From the NCBI GenBank assembly GCA_963556695.1, contig CAUWAG010000020.1:1612001-1676000 (forward strand): a stretch of 64,000 nt of DNA, written 5' to 3'. The notes under the pieces were generated by a model. That model searched no databases, was not told where the DNA came from, and saw only the letters and a list, made by a program, of their open reading frames with translations. The translations under genes were made by a program, and so were the position numbers. Below are positions 37,213 through 47,213 of this stretch, piece by piece (positions within the stretch are counted from its first letter, which is position 1; each line of letters begins with the position of its first letter). This DNA is from Anthostomella pinea (Eukaryota > Ascomycota > Sordariomycetes > Xylariales > Xylariaceae).

Positions 37213-37426
37213 TGTTACGGCGAGCGTACTGAAGAGCTGGGACATGGCCGGCAGCAAGCAGCTATTACTCTATTGACGAGAATATCAAGACTAGAGAGGA
37301 AAGGAAGAGAGAGAGAGAGATAGGTATAGTGGGAGGTTGCCCCTTTAAGAGGATCCTCTGGTCAGATCCTTCCCTTATTGGGAAGTATCCGCTTGTCATA
37401 TGGGAAGGCCTGTACAGGCCGTCACA
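37213..37426 (-). repeat. 3' LTR of the same Ty3/Gypsy element, inverted
   Basis: 214 bp, the reverse complement of the 31517-31732 LTR with roughly twenty differences by eye, mostly transitions. It is followed on the left by GCCAG (reverse complement at 37208-37212), the mate of the left target duplication. Confidence 0.93.
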
Positions 37427-37446
37427 CTACCCCCCCCCCCCTTATT
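37427..37446 (-). other. poly-G polypurine tract before the 3' LTR
   Basis: On the minus strand a run of Gs ending GGTAG directly precedes the LTR, the position of the plus-strand primer site in LTR retrotransposons. It fixes this LTR as the 3' one of a minus-oriented segment. Confidence 0.7.
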
Positions 37447-37755
37447 AAAGTCAGTTTACGACGATGATTTCTTCCGAGTTCTCCTTACTCCTTGTGCAGA
37501 GCCTCTTACAGGCAGGTTGTCTTTCTTATGATCAGTTAGGTCCTGATTATTAGCAGCAGCCTCTATCCATTACTGTAACCTTTAAGGGGGACCTGGCGCC
37601 TTAGGATTTACGTCATGGAACTCTTTGACGTGTACAGCCGAGTTTCTAAAGTTAGCTGCTGGGTACCACATCGGGTCAGGATCATGACCTGTTCATTCAG
37701 CCTGGTACTCCAGCTTGCCCCGGGTTAGGCGGGAGGACAGAATTTTGTTAACTTC

Positions 37756-39292
37756 TCACTCAGGAACCCCATCCACGTCGACGGGAGGCGGTGGAGAGAT
37801 CACCTGACCTGGGACAGGGTCATCTGGTGACCGTACTAAGCGGCTTGCGTTGATGACACAATGAGCGTTTATCCTAGGGGGTAAGTCAATCTCAAAGGCG
37901 TTCTCATTGATTTGTTTGATAACCCGATATGGTCTCATATAAGGGTTGTCCAACCCATTATGTGGGCGGTCAGTACGCCACGCTCCTTTGCGTACATATA
38001 CCATATCTTCTGGCTTCCAGTCAATTGGTCGTCAGGACTTGTCAGCCTGCTTTTTGTACTTTGCTTGTGCCTTAAAGAGGTTGATTTTGGCCTATGCCAC
38101 GGCCTGTGCACGGCGTCCAGCAAACTCTTGAGCGTCTGAACGACTCAGCCGCTCTGTAATAAATGTCTTTCTTGAGAGGGGACTGCATTTATCCCAGTCA
38201 AATGTTATAATTAGAAGAAACCCTATTTCAACCTTAGATGGAGATAAGCCAGTACTTACATGAGATTGTGTGGCATAAGCAAAATTAAGATAGAGCAATA
38301 ATTGAGACCAGTTATCCTGAAAGTGGCTTATAAAGGGTCGGAGCTTGGTCTGGAGGAACTGGTTGATGATCTCTGTCTGACTATCCGTCTGAGGGTGCTC
38401 TGCAGTAGAGCGGCGTAGGTCCATCCCTGTGAGCTTGACTAATTCATCCAAAAAGGCAGCAATGAACTGGGGACCACGGTCTGAAGTCACAGTCTTAGGG
38501 GTGCCATAGACTCTCCAAGGTCCATTGAAGTATAAGGTGGCAAGGTCCTTGGCCGTACATGTCTTATATGTTGGAATAGACCACGGGCGTTTGCCTAGTC
38601 AGTCTACCACCACATAGATCGTGTCATAGCCTAGCTTGTTTTTTAGCATGATCTTAAAGTCCATAGAGACATGTTACCAAGGACGATCTGGTATAGACAG
38701 AGGTTGTAGCAAGCCGGCTGGCTTGAGACGGGAATTGCGGCCTCTGTCATATTCTGGGCAATGAGCGCAATAGCGGTCTATAAAAGCACCCATACCTGGC
38801 CAGGAATAACGCTCTGCTACTAAGGCACGCATCTTGTTCTGGCCAGGGTGTGTACAGGAAGGTAATCTGTGAATCTCATCACAAAGTCGTGTGCGTAGGT
38901 TCCCCTCATCAGGTACCATGAGGCGTCCCTCTTTTAACAACAAGCCATCAACAAGACTGTAACCCTGCTGACTATGTTTGGCTTTTTCCTGTTCAAGGAG
39001 TAGTGTCTCTGAAGAGCGGTTGGTTGTCAAGATGGCATCAATAAGCTGAACACCCTCTAGAGAACTGTCAGGGTCCTGGTTGTTGGCTTCCAAGGTGGCC
39101 ACAATGGCACATACCAGGTTGTCTTCTGGACTAGGTGACGGGTCGGTCACAGGCAGGTCAACAGGTCTATTGAACCTTTCAATAGGTAGGAGGATCTAGC
39201 AGCGACTTTCATCCTTGATGGCTTTCTGTGTAGCCAGATCTACAGCTTTCCGTGACAGAGTATCAGCTATCAGGTTCTCTCTACCTGGACAG
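37756..39292 (-). pseudogene. Ty3/Gypsy RNase H end, integrase and C-terminal domain, decayed
   Basis: Reading from 39292 downward: CPGRENLIADTLSRK (end of RNase H), the integrase zinc-binding region (HRLPSCTHPGQNK..YCAHCPEY), the catalytic core with MDFK, TSDRGPQF and TEIINQF, and the GPY/F-like region (NPYMRPYRVIKQINENAFEI). Stops sit at positions explained by single transitions, such as before HVSMDF, after VVVD, and after RRAQAVA. This is the continuation of the pol gene broken at 35687. Confidence 0.88.
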
Positions 39293-39294
39293 TA

Positions 39295-41529
39295 CCATCC
39301 GACCCCCCGAACCGGCACACCCCCCCAACCGGCACAGCCAAACCCCATAATCACCACCAAAAGTCCCCTTACTCACCTACACGGATTACAGCCCTTTTTG
39401 AGGGTATCTAGACTTTCTTTAGATGGTTAGATAGCCCTTTTCTTGGTATTTAGCGGAATATAGATTATTTAATTGCTGGGTCATCGGCATCGGCATTTAA
39501 CAGCCTCCATGCCCCGCCCTTAAATACAAATTTGCTGTAGAATTCTCTCTGTGAGCCCCTGTCCCTCATGCACCACAGCATCCTGAAGCCAGCCACGATG
39601 CCTCCGCCCACGTATACAGAGGATGATGTGGTGGATGCCTACCTAGACGTCACAGATAATGGCATGTCCGTGAGAAAATCCAGCCAAAAATACGGCGTCC
39701 CGGCCAGCACGCTGTCAGCACGCATAAGGGGGAGAGGGACTAAAACAGAGGCTCACACCACCGAGCAGAGAATTTCTCCCGAGCAAGAAAGCAAGGTAGC
39801 AGCCTGGATATTGTGCCAGGAGACTTTGGGGCTTGCCCCTTCTCATTCAGCCGTCAGGGAAATTGTGGTAGAACTCCTAAAAAGAAAGGGGGATTTCGCA
39901 CCACTTGGGAACCACTATATGGACAGCTTTAAATGACGCAACCCTACCATTCAGACTAAAATCGGCAAGCGAATGGAATCCGCTCGGTTTAAGGGGTTTA
40001 CCCCTAAGTCTGTGAACTGGTTCTTCAACATCTTGGAGGACTACGGCTGGGTGAAGCCAGAAAATACGTACAATGTTGATAAGGGCGGCATCATGTCGGG
40101 TTTTGGTAACTCTTTCGAGCCCCCTACCCTCACAGTCAACTAACTACCCTTATAGGCATCGATTCCCTAGTTCTGGGAAATTCTGAGACGAGGAAAGCTT
40201 TCCTAAAGAGCCCCCAGGGCCGCTCGTGGACATCTTTCATCGAGACCATTTCAGCTACCGGTAGAGTACTCAAACCAGGCTTGATTTTCAAGGGAAAAGA
40301 TCTTCAAGCGCAGTGGTTCCTCGAGGAATTCCAGAAGATAGCCGACTGGTACTATATAACGTCAGAAAACGGCTGGACCAGTAACGATATCGCCTGCCAG
40401 TGGCTTGAGCACGTTTTCATACCACAAGTAGATGAAATTCGTGGCCAGGAGCAGTGGGAACCAGTCCTTTTGATCCTAGATGGCCATGGTAGCCATACCT
40501 CCGTACGTACACCAATTTTTTCTATTTTATTTACTGGTTATTTAATTTATTCCGATTTAAATAATAACTGACTGTAGAAAGGACGAATTTATCATGCGGT
40601 GTTATTTTGCTAACATCTTGCTATGCTTTTTCCCAGCACATACCAGCCATGGAATGCAACCACTGGATAACGGCCCCTATAACGCCCTCAAGTCCTACTA
40701 CCAGAGATTCCTCACCCAGTTAAATTCTCTGACTGATTCCTCTCCTGTTAACAAGATCAACTTTATCCGCTGTTATAGCAAGGCAAGGGACATGGCGTTT
40801 ACGCCAAAAAACATCCGCTCGGGCTTCCGAGTAACGGGGTGCTACCCAATTAGCCGTAAAAAGTGTCTAGATCATCCAGAAATCCAAGAAGACAAGCGGA
40901 AGACCCCCGAGCCGGAAGAACAGGAAGACTCGGAGCCGGAGGACCAACAGACCCCTACCACGAGCCGGCAAATCCGGGATTTCGGGAAGAACCGATCCCC
41001 AGCCACTCGGCTGAAGTTCCGGAAGATCTCCCATGCCTTTGAGAACCAGGAGACGGAGCTGGCCATAAAAGACCAGAAGATCAGGGCCCTGGAGGCTGAA
41101 CTGGAGCGGCTACGGCCCAAGAAGAGGAAGAAGATACTAAATCCCAACAAAAAGTTCATGACAATGGTAGAAATACTAGCCCAGGGTGGTAATCCGTTAG
41201 TTCCGGTTGCTGTAGAGTCTTTTTCTTCTTCTTCAGAGTCGGAGGTTGTTGAAGACAGGGTGGAGGAGGACGAGGAGGTTGCGGACGCTGAGGAGGCTGT
41301 AGAAGCCCCTGTTACAGAAGCCCAGATGACTAGATCTGGGCGGTCAATCCGGGCGCCGGCTAGATACGTCGATTGAGCAGCCAAAACACCACAGAATGAT
41401 AATTTTTCTGATTTTTTCGACCCTATACAGCCTCAAATGCGTGTAAGTGAGTAGGGGGGTCTTTTGGTGGTGGTGGCGGGGTTTGGCTGTGCCGGTAGTG
41501 GGGGTGTGCCGGTTCGGGGGGTCGGATGG
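39295..41529 (+). mobile_element. Fot-B: full-length Fot/pogo (Tc1-mariner) transposon, 2235 bp
   Basis: Ends are inverted repeats of about 80 bp starting CCATCCGACCCCCCGAACCG on both sides, flanked by TA (39293-39294 and 41530-41531). Each repeat holds ACCGGCACA twice, 17 bp apart. It carries one transposase gene on the plus strand. It sits inside the RNase H part of the Gypsy element. Confidence 0.93.
39598..41376 (+). pseudogene. Fot-B transposase, intact except one nonsense codon
   Basis: Exons 39598-40105, 40156-40502 and 40582-41376 would give 549 residues. Order: psq/CENP-B-type helix-turn-helix (EDDVVDAYLDVTDNGMSVRK), linker domain (VNWFFNILEDYGWVKPENTY), then a DDD catalytic triad: NVDKGG, LILDGHGSHTS and PLDNGPYN. 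The C-terminus is a Glu/Lys coiled coil and a Ser/Glu tail. Codon 113 (39934-39936) is TGA; the aligned codon in Fot-A is CGG (Arg), so a single CGA-to-TGA change explains it. Apart from this, the frame is open and both introns (50 and 79 nt) are regular. An ATG at 39568 could add 10 residues. Confidence 0.88.
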
Positions 41530-41784
41530 TAGTAGCACTTTTCTTCACTCAGTCGTCTTTCATCTATGTGCATACAAACAGCGATTCCTCTGCGGCTAAA
41601 CTCTTTCAAAACTGACAAGTTATCAGATCTTGCACGCACTTAATGGAGACGGGCTGATCCCCCGAACCCTTCAACATCACCTTGACGCCGTACTTCTTCC
41701 CGCTTAACCACTCCGCGCTCAACTACTGCTCACTTGATTAGAGCCCCTATTAGAGAGGCGCCATCTCTCGGAAGGTGCACAACC
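41530..41784. other. host flank right of the transposon island
   Basis: About 255 bp downstream of the DUF2855 stop codon. Probably its 3' UTR and terminator. Confidence 0.5.
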
Positions 41785-43065
41785 TCACAGCTTGAAAGCC
41801 AATCCCTCATCCGGCCTCACGCGCCCCCGAGCCAACTCATCCCACCCCTCCCTCACATCCACCATCCCCTCGCCCCACCGCACCTTAAACCCCTTCACTC
41901 CCTCCTCCCGCATCGTCACCCACGACGCCCCCAGGCCCTCAAAGTAAGCCCGCTCGCCCACCTTGCCCATCGCCGCACTGCGCATATCATCCGCATTCGC
42001 CTGTACCATCTCAAACGGTGGCGCCGGCGGCTTTCCCGCCGCTGTTCCATCGTCCTTGCCCGGGTCCGACACCTCCCCGCCGATGGCCACGAACAGGAGC
42101 TCGGCAACCGCTGGCTGAAGTGCCGCAGCCCATTTCGCAGGCGCGCCGCCTCGCCCGCCAAAGTCGAAGATGACGACTTTGTCATCACGCAGGTCCTTGG
42201 GGTCCGCTCCTAGACCTGCCAGGACGGCCACTGGGTCGGTCTGAGAGGAAGAGGACATGACGGCGTCGTAGAGCCCAGTCCCCTCGACGAAAGACCGCGA
42301 CCACTCGCTCGCAACGCCCACGACTCGGCGGGGCTTCGCGCCCGTGCGCGCAGGCGAGCGCAGGACGTGCGCAAAAGCCAGCGCGACCTTCGACCCGGGC
42401 GCGAACACCAGTACCGTCGCATCGTCCAGATCTGCCTTCCCCGCCCCCCAGCCCGTCGGGTCCGGGCCAGGCGGCACGGTCGCGTGCGGGTCGGGCGCGA
42501 AGACGAAGGCCGAGAGCAGGTACGCGGTCTCGTGCATGACGCGCAGCAGGGCATCGTAGGCGACGCCGTCGGCCCTGCGGGCGATCTCGGCCGAGAGTGC
42601 TTCGGGGTCGGGGACCACGATGTAGCGGTTGTAGATTGGCATCAGGTGCTGACGGTAAGCGCTCGTGACGAGGACCTGGCCCGGGACGGCGCCGGCGCGG
42701 ACATCCATGTCGAGCGGCAGCGTGCCGATCGGGAGGTAGCCCCAGAGGTAGCTGCCGGGCGGGGCGGCGGCGGAGGTGGACTCGAGAACCCGGGCGTAGC
42801 CCCAGCAGTTGATGCGGCCGTAGGTGTCGGCGTCGTTGTAGGGCGCCAGCGTCGAGGCCGGTAGCGGGTGGACGTCCCACCAGTTGAGCAGCGAGCCGAG
42901 CTTGCAGTAGGTGAAGTTGTTCATGGTCAGACACATTACTTCGGTCTTGATTCTCAGGGAGGAGGCGGCCAAGGGCGGCAGCGGCAGCTCGTTTGGGAGC
43001 GGCACGAGGGCCTGCTTGAAGAAATCCTTCTTGTCGAGGATTTGGATTACTGGGACTTCTGCCAT
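41785..43065 (-). CDS. DUF2855 family protein
   Basis: A single exon of 426 residues starting at ATG 43065 (MAEVPVIQILDKK). The pattern TMNNFTYCKLG near the start, GRINCWGYARVLES, GYLPIGTLPLDMDV and RQHLMPIYNRY are those of the fungal and bacterial DUF2855 family, which resembles quinone-oxidoreductase-like proteins. It has no signal peptide or membrane segment and no intron. Function is unknown. It diverges from a DUF1295 gene 986 bp away. Confidence 0.85.
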   Translation of the reverse strand: MAEVPVIQILDKKDFFKQALVPLPNELPLPPLAASSLRIKTEVMCLTMNNFTYCKLGSLLNWWDVHPLPASTLAPYNDADTYGRINCWGYARVLESTSAAAPPGSYLWGYLPIGTLPLDMDVRAGAVPGQVLVTSAYRQHLMPIYNRYIVVPDPEALSAEIARRADGVAYDALLRVMHETAYLLSAFVFAPDPHATVPPGPDPTGWGAGKADLDDATVLVFAPGSKVALAFAHVLRSPARTGAKPRRVVGVASEWSRSFVEGTGLYDAVMSSSSQTDPVAVLAGLGADPKDLRDDKVVIFDFGGRGGAPAKWAAALQPAVAELLFVAIGGEVSDPGKDDGTAAGKPPAPPFEMVQANADDMRSAAMGKVGERAYFEGLGASWVTMREEGVKGFKVRWGEGMVDVREGWDELARGRVRPDEGLAFKL

Positions 43066-44051
43066 GGTGACGAGTAATGTTTCTGCTTGATCGTATGTGA
43101 CTGACTTTTCCAAAGGTGCTGGCAGCCAGTCAGCTCGAATGTTGGTTGATAACTTGATATAGAACGGCGCCGGCCCGGTTTCGGGCCGCTCGACTCACTG
43201 CTGTGCCACCTATTAATGCTACCGGTACGGGTTGTAATTGACCACTTTGTTGTTTCTCAGCTGGCGAGTTCCTGTGCTGTTCACAGGACGGATGTGACGA
43301 ACCACTTCAGATCTTATATCTGTGGGATACCACTCACACAATCTGTCACATCGGCTTACGGCCTCTTCTTTTGACGATTTACTTTAGTCCGAGTACGCAT
43401 GTTTCTCGCACTCGCACTCGCTCCGGTGCATACCATCGAAGTTCGGTCCATAATGAGTCCTACGACGATCCTGACCTACCTTAGTGCTTACCTGCCAGTC
43501 GGAAAATCTATCAGGACGCAGACACCTGCAGTGGTTCGATTGGGATCAAGGCACAGATATACGGACTGCAACACTAAAGATCAACGTAGCAGTCTGATTA
43601 TAAGGCATATGAGTAGGTACCCGTATATGTGACGTCCAGCCATTTCCCAAAATGATAGAGCTCTTTGGATGTGCATGTTCGAAGGGAGCAGCCGCCCAGG
43701 ACTGCCAGGTTACCCCTGACATAAACCCGTAGGCTTCGGTCCCGAATAACCCCTGGAGCCGAGACCCCACCCAAGCTCTGAGCTCCCGACTTGGAAGCTC
43801 TCTCCGTCATGGATATTCTCTCGGGCCCGGACACCATATCATGACAGACAAAGCAGCATCACTCCGAACCACATAAGTACATCTAACTGGTGGTACAGCC
43901 TGTATATTCAAGTCTAGCATTGACTTCGTTGCTGTGCAGTGATAGTGACAGATTGACTTACAACCTCAAGACAACTGTATACCTCCATCAACCAGAACTC
44001 CAACAACCACCCACCCCGGCGAACGCGAGCGAATCGGCCCAACCGCCCAAG
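43066..44051. promoter_or_regulatory. divergent promoter region of DUF2855 and DUF1295 genes
   Basis: 986 bp between two divergent start codons. No coding region is supported. I did not find a distinct repeat in it. Confidence 0.45.
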
Positions 44052-44912
44052 ATGACCGCCTACAACGACAAAAAACCCTTCGATCTGATCAAACGCGGCG
44101 AGAAAGCCCCCACGCCCGCCGGCACCCTAACATTCACCACCCTCCGTCTCCTCGACCTACCCATCCAACACGCGCTCCTCACGCTCCCCGCCGGGCTGGG
44201 CATCCGGCTCCTCTCCAGCCTCGGCCTCACCGCCATCGCCTCCCTCTCCGCGCCCGGCAGCACACTCTTTCACACGGGTCTCCCCTTCCTCGACAACCTC
44301 GCCGGAAGCGGCGTGGGCATAATCCTCCTAGCCATGGCCTGCGGCTCAGCCGCGAAGCAGATATACTGGCAACTGCGTCTAAGCCAAGAGAGCTTCCCGC
44401 CAGCCGCCGCAACGGCCGTGAGTTTCTACAACACGCTAGTCAATTCCGCGAACTCGTTGCTGTTCATGGCGCTGGCGACGACGTCCCTGCGCTCGCAGCC
44501 TCTGCTGTCGATCCCCCTGCCAAACTTCATCTCCGAGTCGAACGCCCTGCTGCCGGCAAGCGTAGTAATCGGCACAGCCCTCTACGTAACCGGCCTAACC
44601 ATCGAGACGCTCGCCGAGCACCAGCGCGCCCAGTTCAAGGCGCGCCCGGAAAACAAGGGCAAGGTGTGCAAGCAGGGCCTATGGTCGTGGGCGCGCCACG
44701 TCAATTATTTTGGCTACAGCCTGTGGCGCGGCGGGTACTGCATGGTGGCCAGCGGCTGGGTCGGCGGGCTGGCCATGGGCCTGTTCCAGGGCTGGGACCT
44801 GAGCCAGCGGGCCGTCGCCACGCTGGATGCGTACTGCTCGGACCGGTACGGGCAGCAGTGGCGGCAGTTCAAGATGGAGGTGCCGTACCGGATCGTTCCG
44901 GGCGTCTACTAG
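44052..44912 (+). CDS. DUF1295 / steroid 5-alpha-reductase-like membrane protein
   Basis: A single exon of 286 residues starting at ATG 44052. Several membrane helices run from about residue 30 to 170, and the C-terminal signature KQGLWSWARHVNYFGYSLWRGGY corresponds to the RHPNYxGE region of DUF1295 proteins, which belong with the steroid 5-alpha-reductase and isoprenylcysteine methyltransferase fold family. The family uses NADPH or SAM on lipophilic substrates in the ER; the substrate here is unknown. The canonical Pro of the RHPNY motif is Val (RHVNY). Confidence 0.8.
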   Translation: MTAYNDKKPFDLIKRGEKAPTPAGTLTFTTLRLLDLPIQHALLTLPAGLGIRLLSSLGLTAIASLSAPGSTLFHTGLPFLDNLAGSGVGIILLAMACGSAAKQIYWQLRLSQESFPPAAATAVSFYNTLVNSANSLLFMALATTSLRSQPLLSIPLPNFISESNALLPASVVIGTALYVTGLTIETLAEHQRAQFKARPENKGKVCKQGLWSWARHVNYFGYSLWRGGYCMVASGWVGGLAMGLFQGWDLSQRAVATLDAYCSDRYGQQWRQFKMEVPYRIVPGVY

Positions 44913-45400
44913 ATAGACGGAGCAGGGTGGGTGGCCTTTGTTAGGATGATAGTGTGGCCTATGGTGAGTTTGTAAGATCAGTGCAAGTCTAGATAGACAT
45001 TGTTGGTGGTCAAGATATGGTTAAGAGTCGGCTGATGTAGCCGCTCACGAAAAACAAGAGCTTCAGAATCTGTGATCTGGCTAGATACACAGCCAGAGAG
45101 CTACCTAGGTAGCTGGAAGCCAACAAGATACTATACAGCCAACAACAACCACCGTGCCACCTGCAGCAAATCAACTAGGTTGTCTCTACCTCCCCACGCC
45201 ATGCCACGCCGCTGACGTTGGTATCTCGGTAGCCAATGACTCCAATCAAGAAGCAATTCCACTCATATACTGCAAACCCGCCCCGAAACGCCATACTTGA
45301 TACATGCAGTTTGCTTCCGAATTATGATTCGCCTTTGCCCCAGGGAGCTAGGCCTTCTGTTGATTTTTTGATCCGCCTCAATGACGCAAGCCCTGGCGAG
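44913..45400. other. intergenic gap between convergent genes
   Basis: 488 bp holding two 3' ends. No coding region seen. Confidence 0.45.
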
Positions 45401-47213
45401 CTATACTTGTCGTAGCGGTAACTCGGCGTAATGGATGTTCTTGGTCCATCGAGGAAGCTTCTTGTCCAGCTCATACGCGCGACCGCAGTTGGCGCACAGC
45501 GACTGTGTACCAATTAGCGAAAAGTGTCGATACATCAGCACCAGTATGACTTACCCTAGGACCATATGGACCATCCCTGACCGCCCAAACGCTGGAACCC
45601 CAGATACGGCAGTGGGTGCAGCGCCAGTTAAGCCTCTCTTGATCGGTAAGAGAGCCACCACCGCCTCCACCATACCCAGCATCCGGTGTACCACGGCCAC
45701 CTGGTGTACCGGACCGTCCAAGCGGACTCAGACTCCGGAATCTTCGCTTCTTCTTGGACCTTTCACCTCGACCCATGCGTTCTTCTTCGACTTCTGCGCC
45801 CACACCGAAGCTTCCTCCAAACGGCATGCCTCCTACCATGCCAGCGTTACTGCTGAACCTCGCCGTCTCACGACGGAGGCGACGAATCTGTCGTTCCCGG
45901 TCACCCTCTCGCTTCTCGATTTCCTCTTGTGATAGCAGCTCAATCTTCGGTTCCCACCCGTCTGCTAGATGTTCCGGGTCGTATCGCCAGCCGGCATCAC
46001 CACCATGAGCCGCATCGTTCGGGAGTTCAGTGCCCATCGCACCCCATCCAGCCACCAGACCACCCGCCTCACAAGCTTCCTTCTTCAGACGCAACACGGC
46101 CTCGTAGATCGCGTGCGTCAGAGCAGGGACCCATTCGCCGGAGAGTCCAAGATCGGAGCAGGTAATCTTGGCGAACGCTTCTGCTGTACCAGGTGGGTGC
46201 AGCAGCGACCACTCAAATTTGTCGGTGTAGAGTTCCGAGGAGAGGTTCACGTTGAGCGTGACGATGCAACGATAGGTGTCGTCGGCACTGAAATCTTCAG
46301 AGTCTGCAGGGATTGGCGTAGCAGTGGCAGTGACATCTTGAAGGTGCAAAGGTAGGGTCCTCATAGGGGTCTCGAGTCCGTTTCGCATTGGGGTTTCTGG
46401 GCCGCGAGCGGACTGCTGTAGGGGCGTGGCAGGTGTAGCTGGGCTATCGCGCGCGGTGGACTGGGGAGCTTGGGTTGTGCCATTCGGAGGTGTTCTGTCT
46501 TCGGAATGGAAGAGTGGATGAAGCGCGACTCCTGCGTACTCTTCCAGCTGGGTTCTGATCTGCTTGCTGATCTCACCAGCGACAGAAGTATAGTTGGGCA
46601 AGTCGAGATCTTGCACCAGAGTAAGGGCGAATTGATCGGTAGTAATGACCGTCTCGTGCAGATTCCAGAGAAATATGTCCCGCAGCTTGTATGGCACCGT
46701 CATCTCCTGCGCCCTGTAAAGTGTCGGGTCCATGTGTGAGCTGGGCTGCGTGAGGCCTCGAGGTAGGGGATACGGAGCGGCGGGCATGAAGGCGGGGATG
46801 TCGACATCGATGCGAATGGGGATGAGGGTGACTGGCATCGCGGCCTGGGCTTGGGCGTTGAGGTCGGAGCGGTGTTTAGACTTGGTCATCCACTCCCTCC
46901 ATATTCCCTGGAGCTGTACTGGTCTGTTTGTCTCTTTCCCAACCTTGTCACTCGGCTCGGCCCTCGAATTGCTATCCTCATGCCGTATGCTGCGCAAGCC
47001 TGTAGGGCGCCTTCGACTGTCGTCATCGTCTTCATCATAATCGTACCCGTCCTCAGCGTAGTTAATCACTGTAGTACCGCGTTTAGTTGTCCGCGATACG
47101 GGTCCAGCCGGCGCAGTGGACTGGACGATGGGGGCTAGAAGGGAGTTATTGTAGGCGCGCAGTCGAGGCGCATAGCTCGAGGAGAATGCCTGCGGGAGAC
47201 TTCGAGTCTCCAT
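45401..47213 (-). CDS. sfh1: SNF5/SMARCB1-family chromatin-remodelling subunit (Sfh1-like)
   Basis: Two exons, 47213-45555 and 45502-45401, joined by a 52-nt GTAAGT intron, give 586 residues. After a low-complexity, acidic N-terminus (DDDDSRRR), the SNF5 region begins with TLIPIRIDVDIPAFMPAAPY. The two SNF5 repeats follow: PYKLRDIFLWNLHETVITTDQF..LDLPNY (about residue 170-235) and YRCIVTLNVNLSSELYTDKFEW..IYEAVLRLK (about 310-375). The second exon completes a C-terminal GATA-like zinc finger, CTHC..CANC. This is the core subunit that binds nucleosomes in SWI/SNF or RSC; the Sfh1/RSC assignment rests on length and layout and is less sure than the family. Confidence 0.9.

Noticed and set aside
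41433..41639. minus frame crossing the Fot-B end as part of the Gypsy RNase H
   Set aside because: The residues outside Fot-B do not resemble RNase H; the preceding RNase H part is at 35.6 kb instead, so this is host flank.
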